From positions 62,001 through 126,000 of the forward strand of contig NZ_JAGTJJ010000018.1 of assembly GCF_028435365.1 (NCBI RefSeq): DNA of 64,000 nt. The letters run 5' to 3'. The notes beneath the pieces are model-generated. The model was not told the DNA's origin. It was given only the letters and a program-made list of their open reading frames with translations, and did not search any database. The stretch is from Polyangium jinanense. GTDB taxonomy: Bacteria; Myxococcota; Polyangia; Polyangiales; Polyangiaceae. Position 1 is the stretch's first letter; each line of letters opens with the position of its first letter. This document shows positions 39,489 to 50,000 of this stretch, piece by piece. Position numbers and translations under genes: made by a program.

Positions 39489-41140
39489 ACACGAGGACCA
39501 TCGCCGGGCTGCTGCGCCATCGCGCCGGATCGAGGAGCGACGAGATCGCCATTCGATTCAAGGAGGATACGGGATTCGAGGCGTGGACCTGGCTCCGATT
39601 CTGGGAGGAAGCGGTGCGCGTCGCGGCCGGGCTCCGCGAGTCCGGCGTGCGGCCCGGCGACCGCGTGCTCGTGCTCGTGCCCGAGGTGAAGGCCGCGGTC
39701 ACGACGCTCTTCGGGATCTGGTCACTCGGGGCGGTACCCATTCCCATCGGACTCCCGTTCCGGCTGACCCACATCGAAAGCTTCCTGGAGCAGCTCCGCA
39801 AGACCGCGGAAAAACTCTCCGCGCGGGCGCTCGTCACCTCGCGCGCACTCACGGCCTTCGCCGGCGCGCCGGGACCGGTCCGGGTCCTCTGCGCGGAGGA
39901 GCTGTCGATCACGCCGCACGGGTTTTCGCCCGATCCCGACGCAGCGCCCGGCCCCGCGTTGATCCAGCTCACGAGCGGGAGCACGGGACATCCGCGCGGC
40001 GTCGTCCTCGGGCATGAGCGCCTGATGCTGCACATGGCGTGCATGAGCGAGGCGCTGCCGAGCCACGCGGAATCGGTGGCCGTCTCGTGGCTGCCGCTGC
40101 ACCACGACATGGGCCTCATCGGCGGGCTGCTCTTTCCGTTCTACAATGGGTTTGTCGCGAACATGCTGGCACCGCAGGATTTCCGGGCCCGGCCGCTCGC
40201 CTGGCTGGAGGCGATGTCCTCGCTGCGGGCGACGATCTGCGCGGCGCCTCCCTCGGCGTATGCGCTCGTCCTGCGGCTCGCGCGACGCGCGGCGGAGGCG
40301 GGGCTCGACCTTCGGCCCTGGGAATGCGCGATGATCGGCGCGGAGCCCATTTCACCGGGGCTCTTGCGGCGCTTCGCCGAGGCATTCGGCCCCGTGGGGT
40401 TCCGCGCGGAGGCGTTTTTCCCGGTGTATGGCCTCGCCGAGGCCACCGTCGCCGTGAGCTTTCCGAAGCTCCTTGCGCCGTCGCGCTTCGCGGTGGTGGA
40501 TCGCGAAACGCTCGAGCGGACGGGACGCGCCGTCGCGATCGAGCCGGGCCCGCACGCGCTCGAGCTCGTCTGCGTGGGGAAACCGATTCCGCAGACGGAC
40601 GTGCGTATCACGGGCGAAAACGGCGAGGCCTTGCCCGAGCGGCACGTGGGCGAGATCGAGGTCCGCGCGCCGACCTTGATGCACGAATACCTCGACGACC
40701 GGGCGGCGACCGCGGCGGTGTTCCGGGACGGTTATCTGCGCACGGGAGATCTCGGGTATGTCGACCGGGGCGAGCTCTTCGTCACGGGGCGGAAAAAGGA
40801 CCTCATCATCAAGGGCGGGCACAACCTGCTCCCCTCGGTGATCGAGGAGATCGTCTCCGAGGTCGAGGACGTGCGAAACGGGTGCGTCGTGGCCGTCGGC
40901 GTACGCGCGGCGGCGGACGAGACCGAGCTCGTCTACGTGATCGCGGAGACGAAGCTCGATCCAACCGCCCACGACGCGCTCGGCGAGCGGGTGCGCGCCG
41001 CGCTGCTTTCGCGCGGAATCGGGGTCGATCGCGTGGTGTTCGTGCCCCCCGGGACCTTGCCGAAGACCACGAGCGGCAAGCTCAGGCGGCGCGCGGTCGC
41101 CGAGGCGCTCTCGCAAGGACGCTCGCTCGAATCAACCTGA
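39485..41140 (+). CDS. Fatty-acyl-AMP ligase (adenylate-forming, FAAL-like)
   Basis: A 551-residue adenylate-forming enzyme. The P-loop is LIQLTSGSTGHPRGVVL, with YGLAEATVAV, the hinge motif YLRTGDLGYVDRGELFVTGR and the C-terminal catalytic Lys in PKTTSGKLRRR. WLPLHHDMGLIGG is the FAAL-type motif, so it probably activates a fatty acid to the AMP ester and passes it to the ACP encoded two genes upstream. ATG at 39485 overlaps the methyltransferase stop (ATGA). It converges with the alpha/beta hydrolase gene (9-bp overlap at the stops). Confidence 0.92.
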   Translation: MNTRTIAGLLRHRAGSRSDEIAIRFKEDTGFEAWTWLRFWEEAVRVAAGLRESGVRPGDRVLVLVPEVKAAVTTLFGIWSLGAVPIPIGLPFRLTHIESFLEQLRKTAEKLSARALVTSRALTAFAGAPGPVRVLCAEELSITPHGFSPDPDAAPGPALIQLTSGSTGHPRGVVLGHERLMLHMACMSEALPSHAESVAVSWLPLHHDMGLIGGLLFPFYNGFVANMLAPQDFRARPLAWLEAMSSLRATICAAPPSAYALVLRLARRAAEAGLDLRPWECAMIGAEPISPGLLRRFAEAFGPVGFRAEAFFPVYGLAEATVAVSFPKLLAPSRFAVVDRETLERTGRAVAIEPGPHALELVCVGKPIPQTDVRITGENGEALPERHVGEIEVRAPTLMHEYLDDRAATAAVFRDGYLRTGDLGYVDRGELFVTGRKKDLIIKGGHNLLPSVIEEIVSEVEDVRNGCVVAVGVRAAADETELVYVIAETKLDPTAHDALGERVRAALLSRGIGVDRVVFVPPGTLPKTTSGKLRRRAVAEALSQGRSLEST

Positions 41141-41758
41141 CGTGCGCGCGACGAGTTCGGAGATCCTCTCCATCATCGTCTCCAGGTGCTCCGCGAGGGA
41201 ATGGTTTGCCCCCGGGATCACCTCGAGCGTGACCGGGCCGGGAAGCTCGCGCGCGAGCGTGCGGACCGCTTCGATGTCCCCCCATTCGTCACGATCGCCC
41301 TGGATCAGGAGCAGCGGCTTCCGTGTCTCGTGGAGATAGGAAAAATCGTAAACGTTGATGGGAATCCCGATGCCGATCAGCGCACGGGCCCGCGGATCCG
41401 CCGCGCCGGCGCGCAGGCCGACCCAGGCGCCGAAGGAGTAGCCCGCGACGAGGAGGCGGGGGTGCTCGGGGGCGAGGAAATCGATCGCCGCGCGGGTATC
41501 GTCCACCTCGCCCACGCCGTCGTCGAAATGGCCCTCGCTCGCCTCGACGCCCCGAAAATGGAAGCGCAGGACCGTGGCCCCCGCGGCGTGGAGGGCGCGC
41601 GTGGCCCGGGAAACGACCTTGTTGTAGAAGGTGCCGCCGGACTGCGGGTGAGGATGGCAAACCACGGCCGCCGCCCTCGCGCTCGGGTGGCGCTTGAGGA
41701 CGGCCTCGATGCGGCCAGCCGGGCCAGGAAGGAAAAATGTGCCGTCGGGGGGGCGCAT
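41132..41758 (-). CDS. Alpha/beta hydrolase (COG2945 type)
   Basis: A 208-residue cytoplasmic hydrolase. VCHPHPQSGGTFYNKVV is the signature of this small family, the nucleophile is Ser108 in VAGYSFGAWVG, and the Asp and His of the triad are in QGDRDEWG and PGANHSL. ATG at 41758 gives a normal N-terminus (MRPPDGTFFLPGPAGRIEAV); the upstream extension overlaps the opposite gene and is dropped. Function unknown; it lies tail-to-tail with the fatty-acyl-AMP ligase. Confidence 0.88.
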   Translation of the reverse strand: MRPPDGTFFLPGPAGRIEAVLKRHPSARAAAVVCHPHPQSGGTFYNKVVSRATRALHAAGATVLRFHFRGVEASEGHFDDGVGEVDDTRAAIDFLAPEHPRLLVAGYSFGAWVGLRAGAADPRARALIGIGIPINVYDFSYLHETRKPLLLIQGDRDEWGDIEAVRTLARELPGPVTLEVIPGANHSLAEHLETMMERISELVARTSG

Positions 41759-41856
41759 GCAGCATCCATAACATGCCGATTGTCGCGGGTCGTGAGGGCG
41801 CGCGCCGCGACGCCCCTTCCCCGCGCTCGCCATCCGGGCTACACACGCCCGAGACC

Positions 41857-43041
41857 ATGACGCCCCAAGAGCCGCTCTCGCTCGACGCCCTCACCGCCAT
41901 CGACGGCCTCCTCACGGACGAGGAGCGCATCATCCGCGACACCGTGCGCAGGTTCGTGCGCGAGCGGTATCTGCCGCGCGCCGCCGAGCTCTTCGCGAAG
42001 GAGCAGTTCCCAGAGGACCTCATCCCCGAGATCGCCGCGATGGGCCTGCTCGGCGCCTCCCTCCAGGGATACGGCTGTGCCGGCATGAATGCCGTCTCCT
42101 ACGGGCTCGCGCTCGCCGAGCTCGAGTACGGCGACAGCGGGCTCCGGAGCTTCGTCAGCGTCCAGGGCTCGCTCGCGATGTACCCGATCTGGCGCTTCGG
42201 CTCCGAGGAACAGAAAAACAAATACCTGCCGAAAATGGCCGCCGCCGAGCTCATCGGCTGCTTCGGCCTCACCGAGCCGGATGCCGGCAGCGATCCCGGC
42301 TCGATGAAGACGCGCGCGCGGCTCGACGGCGATTCGTACGTGCTCACGGGGACGAAGATGTGGATCACGAGCGCGCCGATCTGCGATCTCGCCGTGGTAT
42401 GGGCGAAGGTCGACGACGGCGACGCCTCGTCCATCCGCGGGTTCATCGTCGAACGCGGGACGAAGGGCTTCGAGACGCCCACGATCCACGGCAAGATGAG
42501 CTTGCGCGCGAGCCCGACGGGCGAGATCGTGCTGAACGAGGCGCGCGTGCCCAAGGAAAACGTGCTGCCCGGCGTGGTGGGGCTCAAGGGACCGCTCTCC
42601 TGCCTCACGCAAGCGCGCTTTGGCATCTCCTGGGGCGCGCTCGGCGCCGCGCGCGCCTGTTACGAGGCCGCGGTCGCGTACACGCGCGAGCGCGTGCAGT
42701 TCGGAAAACCCGTGGCGGCAAAGCAGCTCGTGCAGGAGCAAATCGTGGAGATGGCCATGGACATCGCGAAAGGCCAGATCCTCGCGCTGCATTACGGTCG
42801 CCTCAAGGACGCCGGCGCCATCACGCCCGTTCAGGTCTCCTTCTGCAAGAAGAACAACGTGGGCCTCGCACTGCGCGCCGCCCGCAAGGCGCGCGGCCTG
42901 CTCGGCGGAAACGGGATCCTGCTCGACTACCCCGTCATAAGGCACGCGCTGAACCTGGAGAGCGTCTACACCTACGAAGGCACCGACGAGGTGCACACGC
43001 TGATCCTGGGCAACGCGCTGACCGGCCATAACGCATTCTGA
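41857..43041 (+). CDS. gcdH: Glutaryl-CoA dehydrogenase
   Basis: A 394-residue flavin-dependent acyl-CoA dehydrogenase that oxidises and decarboxylates glutaryl-CoA to crotonyl-CoA in lysine/tryptophan breakdown. The GCDH-type Arg is in LRSFVSVQGSLAMYPIW. The substrate-pocket strand is MWITSAPICDLAVVWAK, and GKMSLRASPTGEIVLNEARV matches this subfamily. The catalytic base is Glu374 in TYEGTDEVHTLILG. ATG at 41857 is preferred; the longer frame upstream is not conserved and overlaps the hydrolase promoter. Confidence 0.93.
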   Translation: MTPQEPLSLDALTAIDGLLTDEERIIRDTVRRFVRERYLPRAAELFAKEQFPEDLIPEIAAMGLLGASLQGYGCAGMNAVSYGLALAELEYGDSGLRSFVSVQGSLAMYPIWRFGSEEQKNKYLPKMAAAELIGCFGLTEPDAGSDPGSMKTRARLDGDSYVLTGTKMWITSAPICDLAVVWAKVDDGDASSIRGFIVERGTKGFETPTIHGKMSLRASPTGEIVLNEARVPKENVLPGVVGLKGPLSCLTQARFGISWGALGAARACYEAAVAYTRERVQFGKPVAAKQLVQEQIVEMAMDIAKGQILALHYGRLKDAGAITPVQVSFCKKNNVGLALRAARKARGLLGGNGILLDYPVIRHALNLESVYTYEGTDEVHTLILGNALTGHNAF

Positions 43042-43125
43042 GCGAGCGCCGAGGGCCGCGATCCCGCCCAAAAAGAATGCGCTCGGCGGGCGACCTCTGG
43101 CATGATGGAATGCGAGGTCCTTGCC

Positions 43126-45693
43126 ATGTCCACGCGCTCCCCTTCCCCGCCCCGGCGTAGCTTTTTCGGCCGGGCCGGCCGCGCCGCCCTGCTCGGCGCC
43201 GTCGCCTTCGCCGCCCTCCCCTCCGGAACGGCCCTCGCTGTCCCCAAGCTGCGAAAGCAGTTCGACGGCCACGGCGATTTCAAGCTGATCGGCAATACGC
43301 TCGGGTACGAGTGCGGAAACGTCGGGGTCGCGCCCCTCGTCGGCCAGGTGATCTGCAACGGCAGCGGCGACGGCGCGCCCGATATCCACTGGCGCGCGGA
43401 CGAGCCCGCCGGCAGCGCCAGCGCGTCCGAGAGCGTCACCGTGGCCGATCAACGCTCGACCGCCGTGCTCACGCTGCCGCCCGGCGCGACCGTGACCTAC
43501 GCCCGACTCTACTGGGGCGCGCGCTGGGACAACAATGGCACCGCCGACACGAGCGTGACGCTCGAGCGCCTCGGCTCGTTTTCCCAGGCGATCACCGCCG
43601 ACGACAGCCTCGTGGGCACGAACGTCTCGGGCGGCGTGACCGAGTATTTCTACCAGTCGACCGCGGACGTGACCTCGCTCGTGGCGGCCCAGGGCGGAGG
43701 CGCATACCGGCTCTCCGGCGTCGACTCGATCAGCTTCGTCGGCCTCGTGCAGGACCGGCTCTTCGCCGGGTGGTGGCTCGTCGTGTTCTACGAGCTGCCC
43801 TCGGAGAAGCCGCGCCACCTCGCGCTGCACGACGGCTTCGATCGGATCGGCGTCACGCCGCAGACGCTCGCGCTCTCGGGCTTCACCGTCCCCGGCGCGG
43901 CCATCGACGGCAAGCTCGCCGTCATCGCCTACGAGGGCGACGTCGCGAGCTCCGCCGGCCAGAACGATTACCTGCGCTTCGGAACGGGCGTGCTCAGCGC
44001 CGCCAACGACATCATCGACGCGCAGAACCCGATGGGGAACTTCTTCAACGCCTCGCGATCGTGGCTCGGCGCGGCCGTCGCGACGGACGGCGATCTGCCG
44101 AAGCTCACGGGCGGGCCCGGCAGCATGAGCGGGATCGATCTCGACGTCGTCGACATCTCCACGAAGATCACGCCGGGCCAGAAGACCGCGAACGTGCAGG
44201 TCGGCAATGCTTCGGGCGCAAACGATATCTTCTGGATCGGCGGCTTCGTCTCGTCGATCACCACGCTCCTGCCCGATTTCTCGACGTCGACGAAGACCGC
44301 GTCGGACGTGAACGCCGGCAAGCTCGTCGTCGGCGACGAGCTCGAATACGCGATCGCCGTGACGAACAGCGGCAACGACACGTCGATCAACACGCGTCTC
44401 GACGACCAGTTGCCCCTCGGCGTGTCGTTTGTCCCGGGCTCGCTCGAGATCGTGCAAGGCGCGAACGCGGGGCTGAAGACGGAGCAGGCGGGCGACGATC
44501 AGGGCGAGTACACAGCCGCGACGCGCACGGTCACGGTGCGCCTCGGCGCAGGCGCGAACGCGATCTCGGGCGGCGAGATGGCCCCAGGCGAGACGGCGCT
44601 CGTGCGCTTCCGCGTGAAGGTCGAGCCGAACGCGCCCGCGACCCTCTCGAACCAGGCGACGCTCAGCGGCGAAGGCAAACAAGGCGCGCCGTACACGTCG
44701 TTCCCGACCGACGGCAACGGCGTGTCGCCGGGCAATCCGCCCACGGTCGTGGTGATCGAGGAGTGCACGACGAACGCCGATTGCGGCGGCGCAACGCCGA
44801 TCTGCGACACGTCGGGCGATCCGAACGAGTGCGTGGGCTGCACCGAGGACAGCCAGTGCCCCGGCGACAAACCCGTTTGCCACCCGGCGCAGAAGGAATG
44901 CGTCTGCGTGCCCTCGGGCATGGAGACGTGCGACACGATCGACAACGACTGCGACGGGACGATCGACGAGGGCTGCAACGACACCGACGGCGACGGGCTA
45001 CCCGACGACGTGGAGACGATGATCGGCACGGACCCGACCGATCCCGACACGGACAACGACGGCGTGCCCGACGGGCAAGAGCCGCTGCCCGGCGACGACA
45101 CCGACGGCGACGGGCTCATCAACGCGCTCGATCCGGACAGCGACGGCGACGGGATCTTCGACGGCACGGAAATGGGCCACGACTGCAGCGGTTCCGGGAC
45201 GAACCCCGCCGCAGGCAACTGCGTGCCCGACGCGGACATGGGCGCGACGACGACCGATCCGCTCGACCCCGACACGGACAACGGCGGCATCCCCGACGGC
45301 GAGGAGGACAAGGACAAGGACGGCGCCGTCGATCCGGGTGAAGGAGACCCGAACGATCCGAGCGACGACACGGTCAGTTCGGGCACCGGCGGCATGGGCG
45401 GCGCAGGTGGCGCAGGTGGCATGGGCGGCGCAGGTGGCGCAGGTGGTGCCGGTGGCGCAGGCGGCGCAGGCGGCGCAGGCGGCGCAGGCGGCTCCGCGGG
45501 CGCAGGCGGCGCAGGCGGAAGCGGCGGACAAGGCGGAGCCGCGGGCAGCGGCGGAGAAGCGCCCCCGAGCGGCTTCATAATCACCGGCGGCGCGTGCTCG
45601 ACCGGCAAGGCGCCGTCGTCGACGGATCCGCTCGCCTGGGCCCTCGGCCTCGCAGGCGCGGCGCTCGCGCTGCGAAGGCGCCGGAGCCGTTAG
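43126..45693 (+). CDS. Surface protein with DUF11 domain, thrombospondin type 3 repeats and MYXO-CTERM-like tail
   Basis: An 855-residue exported protein. ATG at 43126 has GAGG nine bases upstream; the Arg-rich start RSFFGRAGRAALLGAVAF is a signal peptide. Residues about 45-380 form a beta-rich domain with DIFWIGGFVSSITTLLPDF. About 400-545 is a DUF11/CARDB-like adhesin domain (ELEYAIAVTNSGNDTSINTR). A Cys-rich MopE-like part (CDTIDNDCDGTIDEGC) is followed by calcium-binding type 3 repeats (DTDGDGLPDD, DTDNDGVPDG). A Gly-Gly-Ala linker leads to the C-terminal hydrophobic helix ending in RRRRSR, a MYXO-CTERM-like sorting tail. Probably a cell-surface adhesin. Confidence 0.88.
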   Translation: MSTRSPSPPRRSFFGRAGRAALLGAVAFAALPSGTALAVPKLRKQFDGHGDFKLIGNTLGYECGNVGVAPLVGQVICNGSGDGAPDIHWRADEPAGSASASESVTVADQRSTAVLTLPPGATVTYARLYWGARWDNNGTADTSVTLERLGSFSQAITADDSLVGTNVSGGVTEYFYQSTADVTSLVAAQGGGAYRLSGVDSISFVGLVQDRLFAGWWLVVFYELPSEKPRHLALHDGFDRIGVTPQTLALSGFTVPGAAIDGKLAVIAYEGDVASSAGQNDYLRFGTGVLSAANDIIDAQNPMGNFFNASRSWLGAAVATDGDLPKLTGGPGSMSGIDLDVVDISTKITPGQKTANVQVGNASGANDIFWIGGFVSSITTLLPDFSTSTKTASDVNAGKLVVGDELEYAIAVTNSGNDTSINTRLDDQLPLGVSFVPGSLEIVQGANAGLKTEQAGDDQGEYTAATRTVTVRLGAGANAISGGEMAPGETALVRFRVKVEPNAPATLSNQATLSGEGKQGAPYTSFPTDGNGVSPGNPPTVVVIEECTTNADCGGATPICDTSGDPNECVGCTEDSQCPGDKPVCHPAQKECVCVPSGMETCDTIDNDCDGTIDEGCNDTDGDGLPDDVETMIGTDPTDPDTDNDGVPDGQEPLPGDDTDGDGLINALDPDSDGDGIFDGTEMGHDCSGSGTNPAAGNCVPDADMGATTTDPLDPDTDNGGIPDGEEDKDKDGAVDPGEGDPNDPSDDTVSSGTGGMGGAGGAGGMGGAGGAGGAGGAGGAGGAGGAGGSAGAGGAGGSGGQGGAAGSGGEAPPSGFIITGGACSTGKAPSSTDPLAWALGLAGAALALRRRRSR

Positions 45694-45933
45694 CCCGACC
45701 CCCGTCCCCCTCTCCCCCATCGGAGGGGGGCGTGGGGCGCGATCGTGGCGAACCCACCACACGTGAAATCGACTTCGCGTCGTGCGCGCGAGCTTCCGCG
45801 GCGTCACGATCGCAGCGGAAATGCAGGGCCCAGGGCCCTACGCCCGCGTCGTTTTGATGGATGACCCCAAGAGTCTCACGATGCACAATGTCGGACCGAG
45901 CGTGGCAGTAGCTCGTGCTCGGTTTCCACGCAC

Positions 45934-46872
45934 ATGGAACAAGCTCCACACATGACGTCTCCGTCGCGGCTCGTTCTGCGCTTCATCTCGGGAAAGTACC
46001 AGGGTGGCGAGATCCCGCTGCAGGACGCGCAGGAGCTCGTCGTCGGACGCGCGAGCGACGCGGGCATCGTCCTCGTCGAGGAGATGGTCTCGCGAAGGCA
46101 CGCGCGCTTCTTGCTCTCGAACACGGATCTCACGATCGAAGATCTCGGCTCGACGAACGGCACGTTCGTGAACGGCGAGAAGATCCAGAAGAGCACGCTC
46201 AAGGAAGGTGACCGCGTGCTCATCGGCACGAGCATCCTCAAGGTGGTCTCGGCCGACACCGCCGTCGCCGCCGCCGGCTCGCGCCGCAAGATGGAGCCGC
46301 CCCGCCCCTCCGTGGCGCCCCGCGGCCCCGCACGCTCGATGTCCGGCGCGATCGAGGAGATCCCGCTGCCCGACCTCCTGCAGCTGCTCGGCACCTCGAA
46401 GAAGAGCGGCGTCCTCGTGATCACCTCGGACGACGACGTCGGAAAGATCTTCCTGCACCGAGGCATCGTCACGTACGCCGAGATCAACGCCGACGACGTG
46501 CCGCCGCTCAAGGCGGCCATCCGCATCCTCGCGTGGACGCGCGGAACGTTCGACTTCGATCCGCCCGAGGAGCGCACGCTGCCGGTGACGATCAATCTGT
46601 CCGTGCAGGAGCTGCTCATGGAGGGCCTGCGGCAGATCGACGAGCTCAACGCGCTCCGGCACAAGCTGCCGGATCTCGATACGCGGCTCACCGTGCCGCA
46701 CCCGCTCGGGCCCTCGCTGCGTGAGCTCTCGCCGACGGAGATCGAGGTCTTCCAGCTCGCGTACAACCACGGGCACCTCGCCCTCGTGCTGAACAAGAGC
46801 CAAGCGACGGATCTCGACACCACGCAAGCCATCATCAAGCTGATCAACGCCGGCTATCTGCGGAAGGGCTGA
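45934..46872 (+). CDS. FHA-DUF4388 signalling protein
   Basis: A 312-residue cytoplasmic protein. The FHA domain (about residues 12-105) is complete: LVVGRASDAGIVL, MVSRRHARFLLS and DLGSTNGTFVNGEKI. Residues about 135-310 are a DUF4388 (PatA N-terminal-like) domain: AIEEIPLPDLLQLLGTSKKS, KIFLHRGIVTYAEIN and FDFDPPEE. The combination is common in Myxococcota signalling. Either the ATG at 45934 or the one at 45952 could be used. A bidirectional terminator separates it from the convergent metalloprotease gene. Confidence 0.9.
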   Translation: MEQAPHMTSPSRLVLRFISGKYQGGEIPLQDAQELVVGRASDAGIVLVEEMVSRRHARFLLSNTDLTIEDLGSTNGTFVNGEKIQKSTLKEGDRVLIGTSILKVVSADTAVAAAGSRRKMEPPRPSVAPRGPARSMSGAIEEIPLPDLLQLLGTSKKSGVLVITSDDDVGKIFLHRGIVTYAEINADDVPPLKAAIRILAWTRGTFDFDPPEERTLPVTINLSVQELLMEGLRQIDELNALRHKLPDLDTRLTVPHPLGPSLRELSPTEIEVFQLAYNHGHLALVLNKSQATDLDTTQAIIKLINAGYLRKG

Positions 46873-46920
46873 CGCGCCCGGACAAACGCGCGTCCGGACA
46901 AACCGTTGTCGCCCCAAAGA

Positions 46921-46953
46921 AAAAGGCCACGGGAGCGAATCCCGTGGCCTTTT
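46921..46953. terminator. Bidirectional intrinsic terminator
   Basis: A 14-bp stem AAAAGGCCACGGGA (46921-46934) with its complement at 46940-46953, A- and T-tracts on the arms, loop GCGAA. It lies between convergent genes. A second GC hairpin, CCCCTCTCC/CGAA/GGAGAGGGG, follows at 46981-47002. Confidence 0.85.
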
Positions 46954-47022
46954 CGTTTCGAGTGATCTCCTCACCCCCGGCCCCTCTCCCGAAGGAGAGG
47001 GGTGGGGGGAAGGCGTCTTCGA

Positions 47023-50000
47023 TCAGTCGTAGATGCCCTTCATCGTCGGGTCGGCAAGGCCGTACGCCGCGAGGGCCTGACGGATGAAGAACGGCACCTC
47101 GGCGTAACGCGAGAGCTTGACGCAAGCGCGGTTCGCCGTGCAGGTGCAGCCCGTGTTGTCGGCAGCGGTGCAACGATCGGCCGACGACTGGATCGTCGAG
47201 TCGAACTTGACGAGCGGCGCGCCGTAGTTCGGCGACGTCGCGTCACTGTTGGTCCGCGCCTTGTACCAGTCGACCGTGCCGTCGTTGTTGTAGTCGACCT
47301 CGTCGACCACGTACGCCTGCTGGAGCAGATCGTTCGCGTACTGGAGGACGCGCGCCGAGATGCCCTTCTGGACGGTCTTCTCGTACTTCGTGCCCGCGAA
47401 GAGGGTCTCGGTGCCGATGGTCTTGGCGACGTACACCTTGCCCGTCGGATCGTGGAACTCGATGCGAGCGTCGAACTCGGGATCGCCGTCCACGCCCTGC
47501 TCCCACAGGCGGAGCATGTTGATCCACCACTGCTGCTGGTTCTCGGGCAGATAGTTCATCGTCCAGGCGATCAGGAACTTCTGCTGCTCCCAGCCGATCT
47601 GACCGTCGATGGGCATGAGCGTGTCGACGTTGATCGACTCGCCCTCGAAGACGCCCGGATCCCAGCCGACCGCCGAGCAGACCGTCGAGCCGTCGCCGGG
47701 GAAGCAGACCTGCGGGCCCTCCGCCGGCCACCAGCTCGTCCAGCCGAGCGGCGTCGTCGGGAACTTCTGCGGATCGGTGATGGGCGTGTTGTTGTTCGCC
47801 TTGACCCACGCGCCCTTGAGCATGTCGTCGCCGGTCAGGTTGTTGCCCAGCCACCGGCGATAGCCATCGGGGAACACGTCCGCGAGCGAGACCGCGCGGT
47901 AACGAGCGTCGAGGAAGTCCTGACGCGAGGCGCTGATGAAGTTGTCGACCGACTCGGTGAACAACATCGAGGCCCACGCCTTGTCGTAATACGACCCGGC
48001 GTTGATCGTGTACTCGGAGTCGTAGTCGTTGCCCTTGTCGTCCGCGAGGGCGTTCTCGAGCGGCCTGCCGCCGATGCCGATCGCCGCGGGACCCGCGGGG
48101 CTGTTGTCCGAGCGATACCCCGTGGCGCCGTTCGGCACGACGAGGACCGTGGGACCCGGCTGCGAGTAGATGTCGTCCGTCGAGCGGAGGACGAGATCGT
48201 TCGCGACCTTGTGATGCTCGCCGTACTGCGGGCGAGCGACCTGGCGCGCGAAGTGATCGAACGCGAGGCCCGAGGCCAGGATGTTGTCCTGGTAGAACTG
48301 CTTCGCGATCGAGGGCCACTCCGAGTTGAAGTCGAAGCCGGACTCGAGCGCGAAGTCACGGTAGATGTTCACGAGCAGGCCGAGGCCCTTGGCCGCGTCG
48401 CGCATCTTCGTGTTGTACCGCTCGAGCGTGCGCATCGCCGAAGCGCGGACGCTGAAGCTCTGCCGGTTGCGGCGGTAGTTGTCGAAGATGTGCCCGACTT
48501 CCTGCTGCGTGATGAAGAAGTTGAAGAGCTCGTAGACGTCCGCGCCGTTGTCGTGGCGGTAGACGGCGACGTTGCCGAGGTCGGCCCAGCGGTCCGTGGC
48601 GAAGCCGTAGGGGACGCGCGTGCGCTTCGTCGCGTCGACGGAGCTCCAGCGACGGCTGAAGTCCGCGCCGTTGTCGCGCATCGACTGCCACGGCATGTAG
48701 TCGACCTTGCGCGTCTTGCACTTGGAGTACTCGCCGTTGACCTTGACGATCAGGCCGTCGAGCAGCGGGTCCCACTTGCCGAGGCGCCCCTCGTCCCAGT
48801 CGGCCGGCTTCAGGCGCTGAACCTGCTCCTCCGTGAGCGAGGTGCAGCTAGCCGCGTCGAGCATCTTCCACGTCCGCTGGAGCTGGGAGTAGTGGATGTT
48901 CGCGTTGCCGTTCGACGTGTACTGGTAGCCGATGATGCCGCCGAAGCCGTCCATCTTGTCGAGGGTGGCGCGGCCGAGCGGTTTGTCGGCGTTCATGTCC
49001 GGGTCGGCATGCACCGCGACCGTCTGGCCGTAGAACATGCGCGCCGCGGCGAAGTCGTACGCGGAGAGGCCGATGAAGTCCTGCGTGACCTCACCGCCGT
49101 ACTCCATGATCGACTGGTGCATGAACATGGAGAGGAGCTGATCACGCTCGTTCGCCGTGACCTGGTCGAAGTAACGCGGCCCGACGCAGTTCTCGCTCTC
49201 GGCCTCGCTCTTGAGGTCGTTGCACGCCGCCGTGACCTTGCCGTTCTTCGTGCGGAGCTGCCAGTACTGCGGGCGGAAGCCCCAGGCGTCCGACGAGCTC
49301 ACGAAGTTGTGGCGCAGGCCGATGGAGTGACCCATCTCGTGCGCGATGACCGAGTAGTGCGCCTTCTGCGCGATCCAGTTGCGGATCGCCTCGGCGCGGT
49401 CGAGCTGGTCCTGCCTCGAGTTCGTCATCGGATCCGCGAACGTGCCGTACGGCGCGCCCGTGCGCGGATTGATGGCGTCCTTGAACTTCGACTGGATCGC
49501 TTTGTCGAGCGAGGTGAGGCCGATCGGCGAGGGGAAGGTCGCCTGCATGATGCACATGCCACGCTCGGCGAGGGCGACCTCCTTCAGGCGCGCGATGTCA
49601 CGCTGCACCTGCGGGTGATTGCCGCGCAGAGGCGAGGCGAAGTTCATCACGGCGTCGTTCACCGGGAGCTTGTCCGTGCCGGCGAGCTGCTGCATCGCCT
49701 TCGTCGTGAGCTCCGCCTCCATCGGCGAGCCCGCCGCGCGCTGGCGACGCGCCTCGTAGACCGGGCGGTTGGCCGAGGGCGCGAGCGCGTCGGCGCGCAC
49801 GTCCTTGACCATCTGCTTCACGTTCTCGAGCGACTCGGCGAACTCGGGCTTCGTGACGATCGAGCCCTCGCCGCTCTCGACGGCCTTCATCTTGTCCGGC
49901 ATGACGCCCGCGCCGCCGAGCACGCGACGCGAGAGGTCCGCCTGGCTCATCTGCGGGAGCACGCCCGTGCCGCCCGCCGCCTCGCTGGCGACCGCCCAGT

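Noticed and set aside
41839..44883. A 1014-residue open frame on the minus strand
   Set aside because: It is antisense to glutaryl-CoA dehydrogenase and the DUF11 surface protein, both well supported, and has no recognised domain.
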